From Atriophallophorus winterbourni (taxonomy: Eukaryota > Platyhelminthes > Trematoda > Plagiorchiida > Microphallidae), in the NCBI GenBank assembly GCA_013407085.1, contig JACCGJ010019630.1, positions 1-64,000 of the forward strand: DNA of 64,000 nucleotides. The letters are read 5' to 3'. Positions 15,301 through 30,300 of this stretch are shown here, piece by piece (positions within the stretch are counted from its first letter, which is position 1; each line of letters opens with the position of its first letter). The notes beneath the pieces were generated by a model. That model saw only the letters and a list, made by a program, of their open reading frames with translations. It ran no database searches and had not been told where the DNA came from. The translations under genes were made by a program, and so were the position numbers.

Positions 15301-18300
15301 TTCAGTGATTCCACTGTGATAATGTTTATGAATATTTAGAAGGACTTGGTACTGATGAGCAGTCACAAACATAAAGAACAAACTCTCCCAAACATTCAAG
15401 AACGTGCTCTACCCGATTGACGTCAAACTTTTTTCCATGAATGCGACTACCCAACCCTCTTGTAGTATACTGATTGGTTATGATTTATTAATATTAAATA
15501 TGAATTCAAAAATAAACAAAACGAAGTACAAACTGACGTGTTTGAAGGGTAATTGACCGGTTAACTGTTGACCCAGCATGACCATGCGAGACACCCAGAA
15601 GAATAAAATGTCTTGTCCAGTTTCCATTACACTCAAAGGGTAGAATTGTGCAAGATCCGGGGTCTGAACAAGGGAAAGTTGATAAGTACCGGGGCAGGAC
15701 ATGTACGAAACGAGCTTCTAGACAATAATTATACTAGGCGGCAGCCCCAATGAAATGGTAAAAAACTATTTCTTAAGAAGTAATGCATAAAAAGCGTTGA
15801 AATAATTAACATCGTTCATCTAACCCGAAAACAAATGTGAGAAAACTAGCATACAGGATTCATTTCTATGTATCGTGGTGCGTGGAGACTGGACCTTAAC
15901 GGGGTGCGATGGTTTGTGTACCTCCATGACCAAACGAACTGTACTGGGTTGTCTTTCTGGCACAAGCAGAGCTAATCATACCAGGAAGGTCGATTGATAG
16001 AGGTTAGACGAACTTGGTCTGAGCCCACTGCCTTGTGGGTAAGGCTCTTTAGCCAAAGGCTTCGGTAGAGAACCCTAATTGTTCTCTTGTCGCGGTATGG
16101 GCCACCTGGCAGTATCCCAGCCCACATAACACCACGAGAATCACAAATAAATCCAATTCCATAGTGCATCAACCGTTGCGTAAGATAAATCGGGTCGCTT
16201 TACCTGCTGCATACAGCAAGTTGGGTAAGCGAAAACAGGCTACTGGTGGTTCTGCCCCCCCCTACTTCCTCGCCTTTTAATTCTTATCCTTCAGCGTCCA
16301 GTGTGATAAGCGGCCGATCAGAACCTTTTCGAAGCTTCGCATAGCTTAAACCCAAAATTCACTTTATAAAACCGCACACGTATGTATCCATAGTAACCAT
16401 GAATGTACGAACGTTGCGTCAATCAGGCGAGCGAGCTGCTCTCGCCCTCTGTCTAGCTTCGCTGTCTATCGACATTTGTTGCGTGTCAGGTACCAAACTT
16501 TACGATTCCTCTAGGATAATCGAATTGACTGCATCAACTCTTTCCAACAGGTACTTTTTGTGCTGCTCAGGTGACAATTTTGCTTTCTCCTCAGGCCAGA
16601 AGGCAAAGATCTGAGTTCGCGCACAGAGAGCTCACTTTTAGACTAGATTCCCGTAAATAGCAGGATGTGCGCCGTCCGACTAGCTACTTCTAGCAACACT
16701 ACTTCATGAACTCAGAGTAGGCGCTGCTTGTTCGTAGTAGCCAGTTATGCTTCAACTAATAGTAGCACTGATGACAGCAAATATATCTTCTACGACGAAC
16801 TCTGTACACTCTTAAGACACGCAAAGAGTTCTGATATCATTATTCTTGCTGGGTACATGAATGCTCAACTTAGTCGCCTTGATGTTACTAAATCACAACT
16901 CGGTGGTTCATTCAGCCTCGATACTCAGCTGACAGATAATTGTGAACGCTTTCTTCACCTATGTGCACAGCACAGAGTATTTATTAGTAGCACTTCGTTT
17001 AAGCATAAAAAGCGGCAGTGGGCAACTTGGCGTCCGCCTAACAATGTTCAGGCATGAATGCAAACTGACCATCTCGTCGTAAGTGCTAGATGGAGAGGTT
17101 GCATTGAGGACTGTCACTCCATCTGGAACACCAGAGCAGAATCTGATCACGCGCTCCTTCGATCGAAATTTACATTAAAATTCTCTTGTCCAAAGACTCT
17201 AAGCACTCTCTAAGCGCACTGCTTTCGAGAAAACTTTCGGATCCTACAATTCAGCCAGCCTATCGCGACGGGTTAGTATATAATCTTCTCATTGCGGTGT
17301 CCGTAAATATCACACAGCTGTGGAATGTGGTTGCTACTGTAATGCACGATGCCACGGAGTTGGCATGTGGCAGTTCCACCTCTACCAGAATGTCCCACTG
17401 GATCCACCAGGCTACCCTTCAATTAATAGAAGAAAGGCGAAGGATTCCTTCTGGTTCGAACGAAGACGCATCAAAATACTCTCAAGCGTAGCATTCGATC
17501 AGATAGTTAAGCACGGTGCCTGTAAAAAGCTGAGGAAATGGAAATAGCCAGTATTTCGGGTAACGTCCGAAAGCTGTTTCATCTAATTCCACAGAGAACG
17601 ATAGCGCCCTAAGCGCAAACAAAGAGCCCGCTTGACTCATTGGGCGGAGCATTTTCACGAGCCATTTAGCTGGACAGCGAAGCAGACGTCAAGATCGGCA
17701 TTGAATCAATGAAAAGATTCAAGGCAGCTAGTCCCGATAGACTAGCTCCGATTCTGTTCAAAGAGGGTTGCGATATTCTATTAAGCACTCTATTTGACCT
17801 TTTCCGTCAGGTATAGGACACGGAAACTATTCCCCATTGTTGATGCTAATCTATAATCATACCTATCTTCAAAAAGGTGTGCGTACTTCATGCTTTAACC
17901 ACAGGGGAATAAGCATTACGACCGTCATTACCGGCTTCTTGCCTCAGTATGTCTTCGGTGCCCTACATTTAATAGGGAATCACAGAATCGTGAAGAGCAA
18001 GCAGGATTACGTCACGGTAGAGAATGTGTCGATCACATATTCACTCTTCGGCAAGCCCTGGAACATCGCCATGCTTATAGGCAGATGAAGGCTTTGACTT
18101 TTAAACTAGCTGCGGTTGGTGCGAACCATCTCACAGTTTGGGGTCCAAAAGACGAGGATTCGCGGTGGCTTCTTACCCTTAGCGATTGGCCCAAAATCGT
18201 TTTCAGGACCGGTCTTCTTGTAGACATTTTTTTGGAGTGTTTGATTAATCTTGTATATTAACAAGCGAAGTGGCGAGGAACGCTTGTTATGATTCGTGAC

Positions 18301-21300
18301 AGCGAAGGCCATAAGGAAGCTGTCACGCTGATGCCATTCGCAAAATTAGCTTGAAAGAATGTTTGATTCGAGGTGCAGGCACCTCATCCTTGTGTGTCTG
18401 TGAGCAATCTTTTGTAGGTTCAGCAGCTTTTTAGGTCCCACCCGTCTTAATATCTTTTAGCATTTTTATTATCTCAAGGTTGCATGATGGTTAAACACTT
18501 GTTACTTCTTGCCGGTGTAGTGCTGTCAATAATGATTGTGGTGCTCACATGCCCACAAACTTGATTGATTCAAGTGATGCGGATCCTGATCTAACTGTCC
18601 CTACTTGATGGGGGCAAACAACACTAAAGAGGTGGTGGTGCGTGTGACGAAAATGCATGCAAATACGGATTTGGTGTTTAAGCCCGTTGATTTTATTCCA
18701 TCTACATGTGCGTGGGCACGTGATTGAACAGGTCGGTCTTGTTAACCTTATCCAACAGTGACTTATGAGTTCATGACTTATCTACCATTTCTGTACTGTT
18801 TCAAGGCATGCGAATCTTGATGAGTACAAACAACATGAAACTGTTCGTGTGATGGAAATGCATGCAAACGCGGATTTTTATCTGATTCTAATTCAGTAAA
18901 CCAAAAACTATTAAACGTTTCCTACTGTTCAACGAAAATAATTTTTTGCGCAAGATATAATAAATTATCTTAATGTTGTGAGCAATTATATGCGGATTAC
19001 TGTTTGAAATTTTCAAAGGATAGTCCCAGCCTCACTTATCCGTACATATTATTAAGGGATCAACGCGAAGGTAACATCATAGTCTGACTACGCACACTTA
19101 TCATTTTTGTCGATATGTTTTAAACCCAGATAAACATCAATACCGATAAACTGTATTCTCGAACAATGATGATAATTATGTGACATAATAGAAATCATTG
19201 GTCTTACTGCGCAACATTTTTATGATATTCAGAGTTTTATGAGTTTGTATAGTTAACAGATAATTAATGAAGTGGCGAACAACATTGCTTGTCCACTAAG
19301 ACATAAGCATCAGGTCGCAAACCAACTGGGTGTCATGTCGGGACAATAAACCAGCAAGAACATTGAAAAGCAAATGCATTAAAAATGATAATCCATCTAA
19401 ATGAGATAACGTGGTAACGCCTCCAAGACGTCAAGGGCAGTTGATCAAAACGCTACGGGCACATCAACGAAATGACGGCCATTCCAGATTGAAGATTTAT
19501 TGTTACGTATTGGATAAAAAAGTTGCTTTCAATCAAGCAACCGTATTTTAACATTATTTAACTAGATTAATTCAACGTGTTATAAGTTTAGTTACAAAAA
19601 TTTGGTTTCTGAATAAAGATTATTAAAATAGTTGCAGGGATGCGTATTATGCAATATTTCTGTGCTTGTACAGTAATAATAAATTGCCTGCGATTAGTAT
19701 TGAAGTGGCTGTGAAAGCACGCTGCATTCTTGTCAAAGGGTTCTAAGAATGCTGAGAGGTATAGTGACACTTCATGATTGTCTGTATTGATTTATAACTT
19801 GAACAAAAATAAGTAAACTAACTTGCTTCGGCCAACCATGAGTGGAAAACGGTAACAAAGCAGAGCTGAACCATGTATCCAAGACGTCGGGATCTATAAT
19901 GTGTAGAAGCATACTCGAATTGCAGCAAATAATTTACCTTGCTCCAATTCATTTTCGCTAATATTCAAAGCTGCGGCCGCTTCGCTAGGAGATCGAGCAA
20001 CAACCCACTTAGATGGAGGTGTTTCATTGGATGACTTTTCCTGATAGAACATAAAACATCAAAATAAGATTTATTAACTGAACGGTTAGTGGTCTAGTGT
20101 AAGTTTGGAAGTTAAGTAGTACTGAAAGTACAACTGAAAGCTAACCAAATTTTACAGCATTGTGCCACATAACTTGCCAAAGTGTTTAAAAAATATTACG
20201 AGGGAGAGTTTTGTTTTTAAAGGGCAAACATATAATGACAATGATAATAATGGATGATAATAAGAATAAAATTAATTCATACTAAATTTGAAAAATCTGA
20301 AGAACGTTACCTCTGACAGGACAATCAAAGGACTTAAAGGTTGGGGATGTGAGCAACGCAACACATAGGACTTAAAGGATGGTTTACTTATCTATGTAAG
20401 TGCTTATTGCTATGGTTAAGAAAACAATGGATGCACATCTGTCCCACATGGGAACAATGTGGAATCCGAAATCGGCACATGCCAAAAATCCGGTTAATGT
20501 GAGTTGACCGTGAGGGGTTTGACACCAACCAAATCGGATATCAGAGTTAGTCTTAAGAATGCACTCACGGAATTTTATGAGGCCGTATACCACCATTTGC
20601 GCACGATAGAGATTAGTGATTAGCGACAGATCTACCACTGAAGTCATGCAAGATCATTATGCGGGTTTTCTGTGGTATATTTTTCAGAACACATGAGAAT
20701 ACCGCGAAACGCGATTTTTAGTTAGTGGATGAAGAAAGCGTTTGAAAGCATACATTCATAAATGAAAACTTAGCAATAGTCAACTCCGAATGAACGGCCA
20801 TAATTCGTTTCTTACTTAGCTGTACTATTTATCCTTTACATGACAAAACCAAACTCTTGCCTTGTATGAAATCCAAATTTCTAGTTGGCATTGTAAACAA
20901 CAGACACATAATACATCGACCGTGCTGAACGAAGAAATGAAGAGGTTACAAGTCAATTAGGCTGGCTTTCAGGAGTCGAGGATAACAGAAACTGAGATAC
21001 TTGGAAAGAAAGAGTACATATTCCTTTGGAATTTATGGAAATCAAGTAAAAGCTGATAAACTGAAAGCCTATGTAAGCTGTGGCAAATAAATTACAAAAC
21101 GATTGACCGATGAGTGTTGTCGATTACCACTGATGGTTTTTAACAACTAGTTTCGTATTAGAGAAGTGTGAAATTGCGTATCCGTATAGTTACGTATTAG
21201 TTAGGGGATAAGCATGGAATTACAGTAGGTAGCAAGACCGAGGAAGGGCTAGCTTGAATGGGCATGGAGAGAGCGGTGTTTGTTAGAGCAATAATGGTTG

Positions 21301-24300
21301 TTTTCCTGTTCACGATCTATTCAAATCTTCCGACTCTTCAAATTGAGATCCACAGTCACTAGAGATGCATAGGGGACAACGCGTTTCTTTCAGAGTATTC
21401 AAATTTAAGTATAATAATATTATGGGTTTAATCTTTCTACATCATTCTGGCGAAGTTCGATGCCTTATTTATGTCATGCATTTCGCGAAGGTTCAAAATA
21501 AGAGAAAATATTTAAACATGCTGCTGAATGTTATGCTAGCTATTTTACTCAGCAATTTACCAAACCTAAAAAAACATTATTTTATCATACTTGGGACCAG
21601 TAGATTACAATAAGATTTTTAAGCACGTTGAATGTTGCTCGACGCTTATTAAGTGTAAAGAAAAAACGTTACCAACGGGCTTACATTACACATCTGCATA
21701 CGATAGGCAGGAATGCGATGACCCCACCACAACTGTCTACTGATACACCAATCACGATGCTTTCCCGGAGCCAACCACTCATTCCAAATAGCTTCTTGGT
21801 AGGGTGGATCGAATGTGAGCTGTTTTTCGCGGACCGCCTGCAAAAATAAGACGGTATATATATATATTTATATTATATATATATATATATATAATTATAT
21901 ATATATATATATGCACGAAATAACACTTGTGAATGGATACGTGAATTATAATAGTAGTCGTCCTAAAAAACTCATTTTTCACTTACTAGATGATATCATT
22001 GATAAGAATAGCGTAAATGGAAAGCAGACCGAAACGAATAAGTCGTTATAGATGATAATTAATGTATAAGGACGTATAAATACTATAAAATGAAGAGGAA
22101 ATAAACGTAATCTGTAAAACAAAAAAGTCTACAAATATTAGTACCGCGACGTCGTGAAGTAATGTTATGAGCAAACTGCATGCAAAAATATAACAACAAA
22201 CATGAAACATACGTCGATTGCTTGGATAGCAAGCTGAGTTGTGTTTACGAACCATTGTTCGCGGACCATCGGTTCAATGACGTCACCTGAACGAGAGCAG
22301 ACTGGAAGAGTGGTTGAATGCTGCATTGAAGAGATACACCGCCGCTCGCGAAATAGACCGAGCTCGTTTAGTCGATCTTTCAAACGTTGACGAGCAGTGA
22401 AGCGCGGTAGACCCTAACGATAAAAAGATACTATGAAATGGAAACACTTGAAATAGCATAGTATTAGGAGACACTGTTACTAACGAATAAAACAGCCTGA
22501 ATCGTTGCTTGGTTGGAAATTGGATGCTAATCATAATCCGTGAAAATATTTCATCTCACTGATCGGTTTAGACTTTGATTAATGTGTACAATCATTATCG
22601 ATCTGTGTTATAAATGCAGTGTCCATCATTGCGTAATTGATCTCCGCGATTCTGGTGCAAATAAATCGTTATTTGACAATCAATTGGCTTTTCGCCTTTC
22701 AACGTTGGTAGACAGTGATTTTTGGGATCGAGTTGTTTGATAGTCCTCTTTTACAAATAAACCGCAAACAACACATGTAGGGATATGCTTATCAAAAATT
22801 GGGGCTTACAATCAAACTATCTTAATGAAAACGATATTATCAAAGACAAATTCAGATGACGGATTCGATTGAAGGGATTAAAACAGGTACGAATAAATCC
22901 ACGTGAACAAGAAAACAAAATGGTATAAACATTCGAATATACTAATTGTATTAGACGTCACTAGTATGAGATTGCATTATACATCCATGGTTGTTATTGA
23001 CCCGAGGTTAAGAATTTTTATTCGTCAAACAAGATTGTATGATTAGGTTCAACTAACAAAGAAAAGGTAGTCAAGCGGTAAACAAAGATGCAGTTTAGAG
23101 ACATTGCTTTGTAATATTTGTGAGGCAAACCTTGAATGATTGACGGGCACGGTGAATTCGGGTGAACAAACTTACAAGAATAGCTACATTCTACGGTGCT
23201 CATACTCCCCGCCAGTGAAACGAAAGTTTGTTGCTCCGAAAGTTTGTCAGGCACAATTTTGTGAGCTTTTTAGCAAAGATGAAAATAACCAGCTTTTAGA
23301 TTGCTCATACCGTGTGATTAAGTTCTTTTATAGGTATCGTATTACTTATGCCAATCTGGTTAAAAGGGAAAATCGGATACGGCGTTTACGTTACAAATAA
23401 GGTTCAACATGGAAGCTCCCAAGTAAATTAGAGAAGGAGGAGGAAATTGACAATTTTACGGTGAAGACCTAGCACAGAGGGATGGAAGCGGGGAAGCGAC
23501 TTACTGCGAATTCTCCACCGAGTGAAGTGACACAACCTGAGTCATCGAGGATGCTCAGCACGGGCAAATTGTGCTGCTGGGCCACGTTCCAATCAATGAT
23601 GCTGTGACCGGGACTAAGCTTAACAACACCTGATAAAGATTGAAGAAAATTTATGGCGGAGATTCGCATGTTCATAATGGCAGTCAGCAGCATCGTGCAG
23701 TAAAAATCTGTATTCGGTTGATAAGCAAAATAGAAGGGAAAAATAAATGAAATAAATAATAGCTTCATCAAAATAACAGGGTGCGGGATTTCGCCAGTTA
23801 TTCTCATTGGTTTAAAAATACTTCACACTACGAGCACATAATAAACAGCACTGGTGTCACTGAATTTGACATTAGCATAAGCTCGCGGATTCGGGTAACA
23901 CTAGCCAGTCTGCGAAATATTTTCCTTTTTAAGATGATAAGCCAGTGTACATCAACAACAGAATATCGGACTTACACGCATTCACAATGCATACGCTGTT
24001 TGTGCTTATCAAACAAACAGAGTGTTAGCAGGTTCATCTGTTCTAAAACAGCGAATCAGCGGTAGACAAAAATTAAACTTCGACGCCACTTTTTGCCAAC
24101 AGTAGCAGCACTGTTCAGCCACACAAACACCTGATGCGCATTTGAATACAATTCACTCATTAACTTATAGAAAATGTCCATATTTGGATGCATTCCCATT
24201 AGACACATCACACAGTAAATGCTGTGCTCGTTGAACTAACGAGACCGGTTTTGATTAAAAACACTGACCACAGTGTGAACGTTGACAATGTAGGTGCAGT

Positions 24301-27300
24301 ACGGCGTAGCATTATACTTTATATTAAACGCATGCACGCGGAGGCAGTTGTAACCATTAAGACTGGAACACATGCGATTAACAAGAAAGACGGGGCTGTA
24401 ATCTTCACAATATAGTGATTGGCGTTGTAACGGACATATATTAATTAAGAACGGAATTGTGCACAATTTTCAATTAATTTTATGAATCTATTTAGCATCT
24501 TCCACATGCGTCAATCGTTTCTTAATACACATGTTAATCGGCCATGACCGATCTCACGTTGTACTGGATAAATATGCAAATAAACCTCGACATTGTCTCC
24601 GCAACTTGACGCCATTAGGATTTCAATAGGTTGTTTAGGGATACAAGCAATCAGAGGTGGTGGTTAAATTTCTACCTAATCACGTTCCCTGCTCTGACTA
24701 ATACCTTTGGTCTGACGATGTTTCTGCGTCATAAATGAAAATTTGCACAAAACGACCCAAACCAAATGCCGAGTATCCTTCGAGCGGAAAAAGAAATGAG
24801 ATGAAATCTTGGGTAGAGGGTTTTTCGAAAAACCAACCAGGGTTGTACAGTACACGTACGCAGTTTTAATGAACGTGACAAGAAACTTGGTACATAATTT
24901 GCTTACACGGGTACATCGGATTTGCACTGAGAAGAACTGGCGATGATTTTACTCCTACAGAGTGGAATTAATTATCCATAATGAATCATCAAAAGACACA
25001 TGTGCATAATACCCGTACCAAAGAAGCCTTTAAAACTTCAAATTCAATTTAGGTATGGCGCCTTTAGTAACTAGCTAACACTGAAGCTAGAACAGATTGC
25101 TCCGAAAATGTGACAATAACGTTTAACACAAAACTGGCAATCAGCCAGCGGTTCAAAGATCAACTAACTGCTCAGGCAAACACAGTGTGCATTTACCGAA
25201 TCACCTGCTTCTGTGGTGTAGGATACGTTAGCTGCCCGGCGCGAAATATGGAAAAGCGAAAGTTTAAACATCACCCATGTTGGTTAAATAAATTTGTCTC
25301 AAGTAGTTGAATAGTTCGTTTCTAGACTATCTGTCCGGTCAAAACCGTGGAGTAAAACGCGAGGATGCGTTCGATGTCGTTTACGCGGTTATTCACAACA
25401 TATCGGGAAGACTTTGCTGGAGCACTATGAAGACGTCCGAAGTGATAACAATCAAAATAATTAAAACGGACTTATGAGTTCAAAAACGACAAGTTAATGA
25501 TTTCTTATTTCATGGCAGACGACGACAATGACCCGAAAAATTTAAGCAATATCACGTGACAGTAATTGCCGTTTAATGCTTGATACCGATCTGTTTTATT
25601 TTTCAGTTCTATTATGTATGTGTTACTGAGCTGAATGTGAAATAACTTCGCTTTAATTGTTGTTGTTTTGAGGGCGAAACTCTGCATTGCTAATATATAG
25701 CCTAACGGGAATAGTTATAGACAGTTGCAAGAGAGCATAAGCGGAGAAAATAAAGCGATCAAAGTAAAATCTAATGGTTATCGGTATAAATTTGACCTGC
25801 TTTTCGAACCTCATTTATTATTTGATGTTAGAACACTAAGTTCAATTTATACTTATAGCCATTATCTTTAACTTCAATCTGTTTGTTCAGTTTTTTCTTT
25901 AGAGAATTTCAATTCAATTGGTATCAACCACAGACCTTGACTTGAACCAAGTTAGTATATTAATAAACGATTACCATTGTCGATCTGAAAGTACTCACCA
26001 GTTCCTTGGATAGGATCCACAGCATTAGCGTCAGCAATGATTGGAATGCGGTTGTTCTCCGAGCGAAAAGGATGAATGACTTCACGGCCAATCAAATGTT
26101 TATAACGAGCATCATTGGGATTGACCGCAAGCGCCGTATCAGCAAGCATCGTTTCAAGTCTTGTTGTGGCCACAACCACATGGGAATCACTTGAAATTAA
26201 CAGGAAATGCGAAGTGAAATAACTTTTCTCGAGAGGAAACTGTTTACCAGTATTGTTCATTGTAGTAATTGTTGGTTGAGGGTGGTAATAAAGATGACAG
26301 TGAATATAATCTTATTTTATGTTATTTTTATGTTGATAAGCGTACAAACAAATTGTCATGGTGGTATGTGGGTTGGGATAGGGCCAAATCGCCCATGCCC
26401 AGACAAGAGATCAATTTCGATTAGCGTCTAACACTTTTGGATAAACAGCATTACCCATAATGCAGTGGCTGAAACCGTGTTCGTCTGACCTTTAGCTATC
26501 GACCTTCCTCGTAAGAGTGACTCTGCTTGTATCCGCAGGACACAAGTCAATATAGCACCACATTAATAATCAGTCTCCACCCGGTGAATGAATGTGATTG
26601 ACAACTAGAATCCAAGATATTACCGTTGTCAAACGATGAACGGTTGATTAAATTGTGTTCACGCCTTAGTCATGTCTTGCAAACGCAAAAGTAATCAATC
26701 CATAAAGTTGCCGCTTAAATCCAGTGATTCCAGTTTTCCGTTCTTTCATTTACAAAAATATCGAAAGTTCAAAAAGGATTCCATATTGACAGGATAAACT
26801 ACGAAATGTATACTGGCTATTGTCCCGTGTGTTTCAAGAGTCCAGAATTTAGTGACATATAGCATTATGATTAATAATAACCACAGGTTAATAACTAAAC
26901 ACCCAGTTTGTAGAATCAATGCATAATCAACGTGGAGAAAATAATCTTTAAAATAAAGATCACGATTGGATGGTCAAAAACGAGTTCCAAAGGTTGCACA
27001 CCCAATGAACATAAATCGTAGATGTGCAAATGAGTTGCGCAGCAAGACCGTCTGTTTAGCAGCATTAGAGAAACTTACAGAGTAAGCATGAATGATGGAT
27101 TCTACAGATTTAGATAGACTCGGGCAAACTATCGCACGTCACCAGGCACCGATAAATATGACAATATATTGTAATATAATACATTGTATGTACGTATTTC
27201 ATTCATTTGAATAATCTTGGCACTGTAACAAGGAATTATTGTGTACCTTATAGATGAGGCACATTTCACGAAGTGTATGCAATCCCGTATTTCTCAGCGA

Positions 27301-30300
27301 CTATTAAAAATAGTTAACAGGGCTGGGACTAAATAATGCGGCCAAAATCGTTTCAGCGAATGAATAAAAACGTTAATTTGTTTCGGTGATAGATTAGCAA
27401 TCGTCTCCATTATCGCAATTAAACGACGCCGGCTATTGTGTTTGACACAAATTCACGACACAGAAAAGAAAGATGAATGAAAGATGTCATACACAATAAA
27501 GGAATAAAATTGTGTGAGGTGGCATCAGCGCAAAGAATTCATTGCAAACTTCACAATCATGAATTATAACAAGTTCGATTCATCACCATATGAAATTAAT
27601 TGCCAAACACCCGGAGAAGCAGAAATAAGGTTGAATTTTATGTTTGTGACTACTCATGAGTACAAAATCCATTGAAATATTCACAAAATCGATCACCGGT
27701 CTAAATTGAAAGCACTAGACTCGATTTTCGCTCTTTTTGAGCTCGTCATCATTGCATATCCTTTGCCACGAGTTCAACTCGATCTCCCAACGATCACCAA
27801 TGTAGTTCCACGCCTTACAGCATTCCACCGTTTGACCGACCGCGATTAAACATTTATGAATGGTTCTCCAGACTGGCACATCTGAGTAGCGGAATAGACC
27901 CGACCAGTAGTCCAACCGAACGGATATCCGTGTCAGTTCTTTCCATTGGATACTGGTGCTGATGATTAGTCACAGACATAAACGAACAAACTATACAATA
28001 AAGTTGCATCTTTGGTTTCGATGAATGTACGAATCGAATATCTAACCTAGTGAAGAAGAAGAAACTGTTGTTCAGTACATCGGTTCGCTTTAAATTGATC
28101 ACCTGGTGTCATCATCAAACCAAGAGCTTATATTTGCTTCGAGGAGAATTACTATGGGAAACAAGCTAGCGCATGGAGAACATACCACCCGACACGGTAG
28201 TACAAAGATGTAGGATATGTGGAATAACAAGAATTTTATATAAAAGCTAAAGGATCACTACAGGCGTTCATACTTTTCAACATTTTAAATTGCTACTAAC
28301 CTAGTGGGACAATCGGCAAGAGGATAAGCAAAAAAATCCATGAATCCAAACGGCTGTGGTGTTGTGTAACCAGGAATCTTAAGCATTGTTGACTGACGTA
28401 GAGTTACATTTTCGATCTGAAAGAAGGAAGATAAAATCTGCGCTGGAAGCGAAATTTGTTTCGCGGAAAAAGAGACAAAACACTTACCTCGAAATCAGAA
28501 ATAGCCGATTGTAAATAACAACACCAAGAGACCAAACTTGATGCACGGTAGATCAAGCCAGCAGAATGGAGTTGAACAAATGCTTCGGTAACCGCATTTG
28601 AGTGTTTCTAGTGTCGAAATTTAAATAGGTGAATTTAGAACGAATGTTAAATATAAACAGTGTTACGCAAAAGTTTTACGGTAACGTGCGTAAACTTAGC
28701 GCGTCAGCTTGGCAAGCGTTTTGCAATGAACTATACAGAAGACAAAGTACTGCTTTTACAAAAATATTTACTATCACAAGTAAGCGTAATGATCCTGAGA
28801 CTAAAAAAATATGTCGATCTAGCAGGAAAAATTGCATTACAGAAAAAGTAGAGACACCATAAGTCGGTAGATGACAAAATAAAATAATTGTGTATCAGAT
28901 TTTATTAGTTGCAACATTATTATTATTAATTAGCATCGCATCATAATAGAAGGGTGAATATTTTAAAATACCTCCTTCCATCTCATTCGCAGGCAAATAT
29001 TTACGACAATAAAGTGAATGTGAATAGTACCGACCTGACGCCTTTTATTATGATATTACGAGGGAACATAGTATCGAAAACATAAGACAAAAAATAAATG
29101 AATGTCGAATGGCATATGCTCACATAAAGCAAAAGGAGTACACCTCCGTACCAAGTTTCATAATCACAGTACAAGATCGGAAAAAATCGTAAAGGACCTG
29201 AATTTTTGCTGTCTGTATTGTACTTTACTAAGTATTTTTCGCAAGATATTGGCACAAGAGTAATAACTGAACGCGTGCACACCATTCAATACAGTTTGAC
29301 GCATAAATTGAAAACCATAGTTTAGAAACAGTGCCTGAATAAATGATACGTAGTACAAACTTACTGGATCTAGTGTGAAGAATTCACGATCCCAATCAAG
29401 AGTTAAACCAAGAGAGTTTAGCTGCTTCCTGATTCTAGAAGCCTGTCTACAAAAGAAACGAAAGAACATGCACATTATTGTATAGTTAGCAAACGTACGT
29501 TTTCTTCCAAATCAGAATTTCTTTAAGAAATGCCTGTTGACCGAGTTCTTTCCTCGGATTTTCTGTACCTAGTTGTTCACGAAGTTTACGTTCCACAACC
29601 ACTTGAGTAGCTATTCCGGCATGATCCATTCCTGGAACCCATAAAACTGAATACCCTAGCATTCGGTACCTGTTAAGGTGAACATAAAAGTAAATTGGTG
29701 AGGAAGGACAAACGATAAAACAAATGTGCAGATAATGTTATTTGGAATAAAAAGGCAGGTTTAGCAATCGTAACTTGCGAAATACAGTACAATTAAAAAC
29801 TCGTATATCGCACAGTATTTGACTCAAAGAGGAGAATACCAAGTTGTAAAATGACATATGTTGGTTGGCTGATGGCTCTACGTGCTTTTAAACATAATAC
29901 ATGAATACATAATAGAAACGGTTATCCACACTACATGTATAGACGAAACCAAATTTGGAAGCGAAATGTACGTTCAACCACTGCTGCAGCGATTGTAACG
30001 GTGCATTGCATCCACATCCAATAACAAAAGAGGCGAGTGATTGACGATTATAATGAAAGAATGAAGGAAGGAATGAAGGAATTTAACAATTATTTCCAAT
30101 TTGTTTCTGTTGGAGTTAGATAACATTTGTCATACTTTTATGTAAAGATTATTTGTAGTTAACAGCAAACAGATTAGTAACTTTTATCTAACATATACTC
30201 TTCGATTGTATCTATGCATTTATCTAAATACCGCCCTATGATCCCCCAAGTAGCTGTTTTAAGCGAGTGAGTAGAAAAAAGTAACATTAAATATTGAAAT

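Noticed and set aside
21779..22051. Tyr/Ile-rich frames
   Set aside because: Produced by the AT microsatellite.
23140..23400. 86-aa plus-strand frame in a VARS2 intron
   Set aside because: Lysine/arginine-rich but no recognisable domain, no repeat support and no splice context; likely chance.
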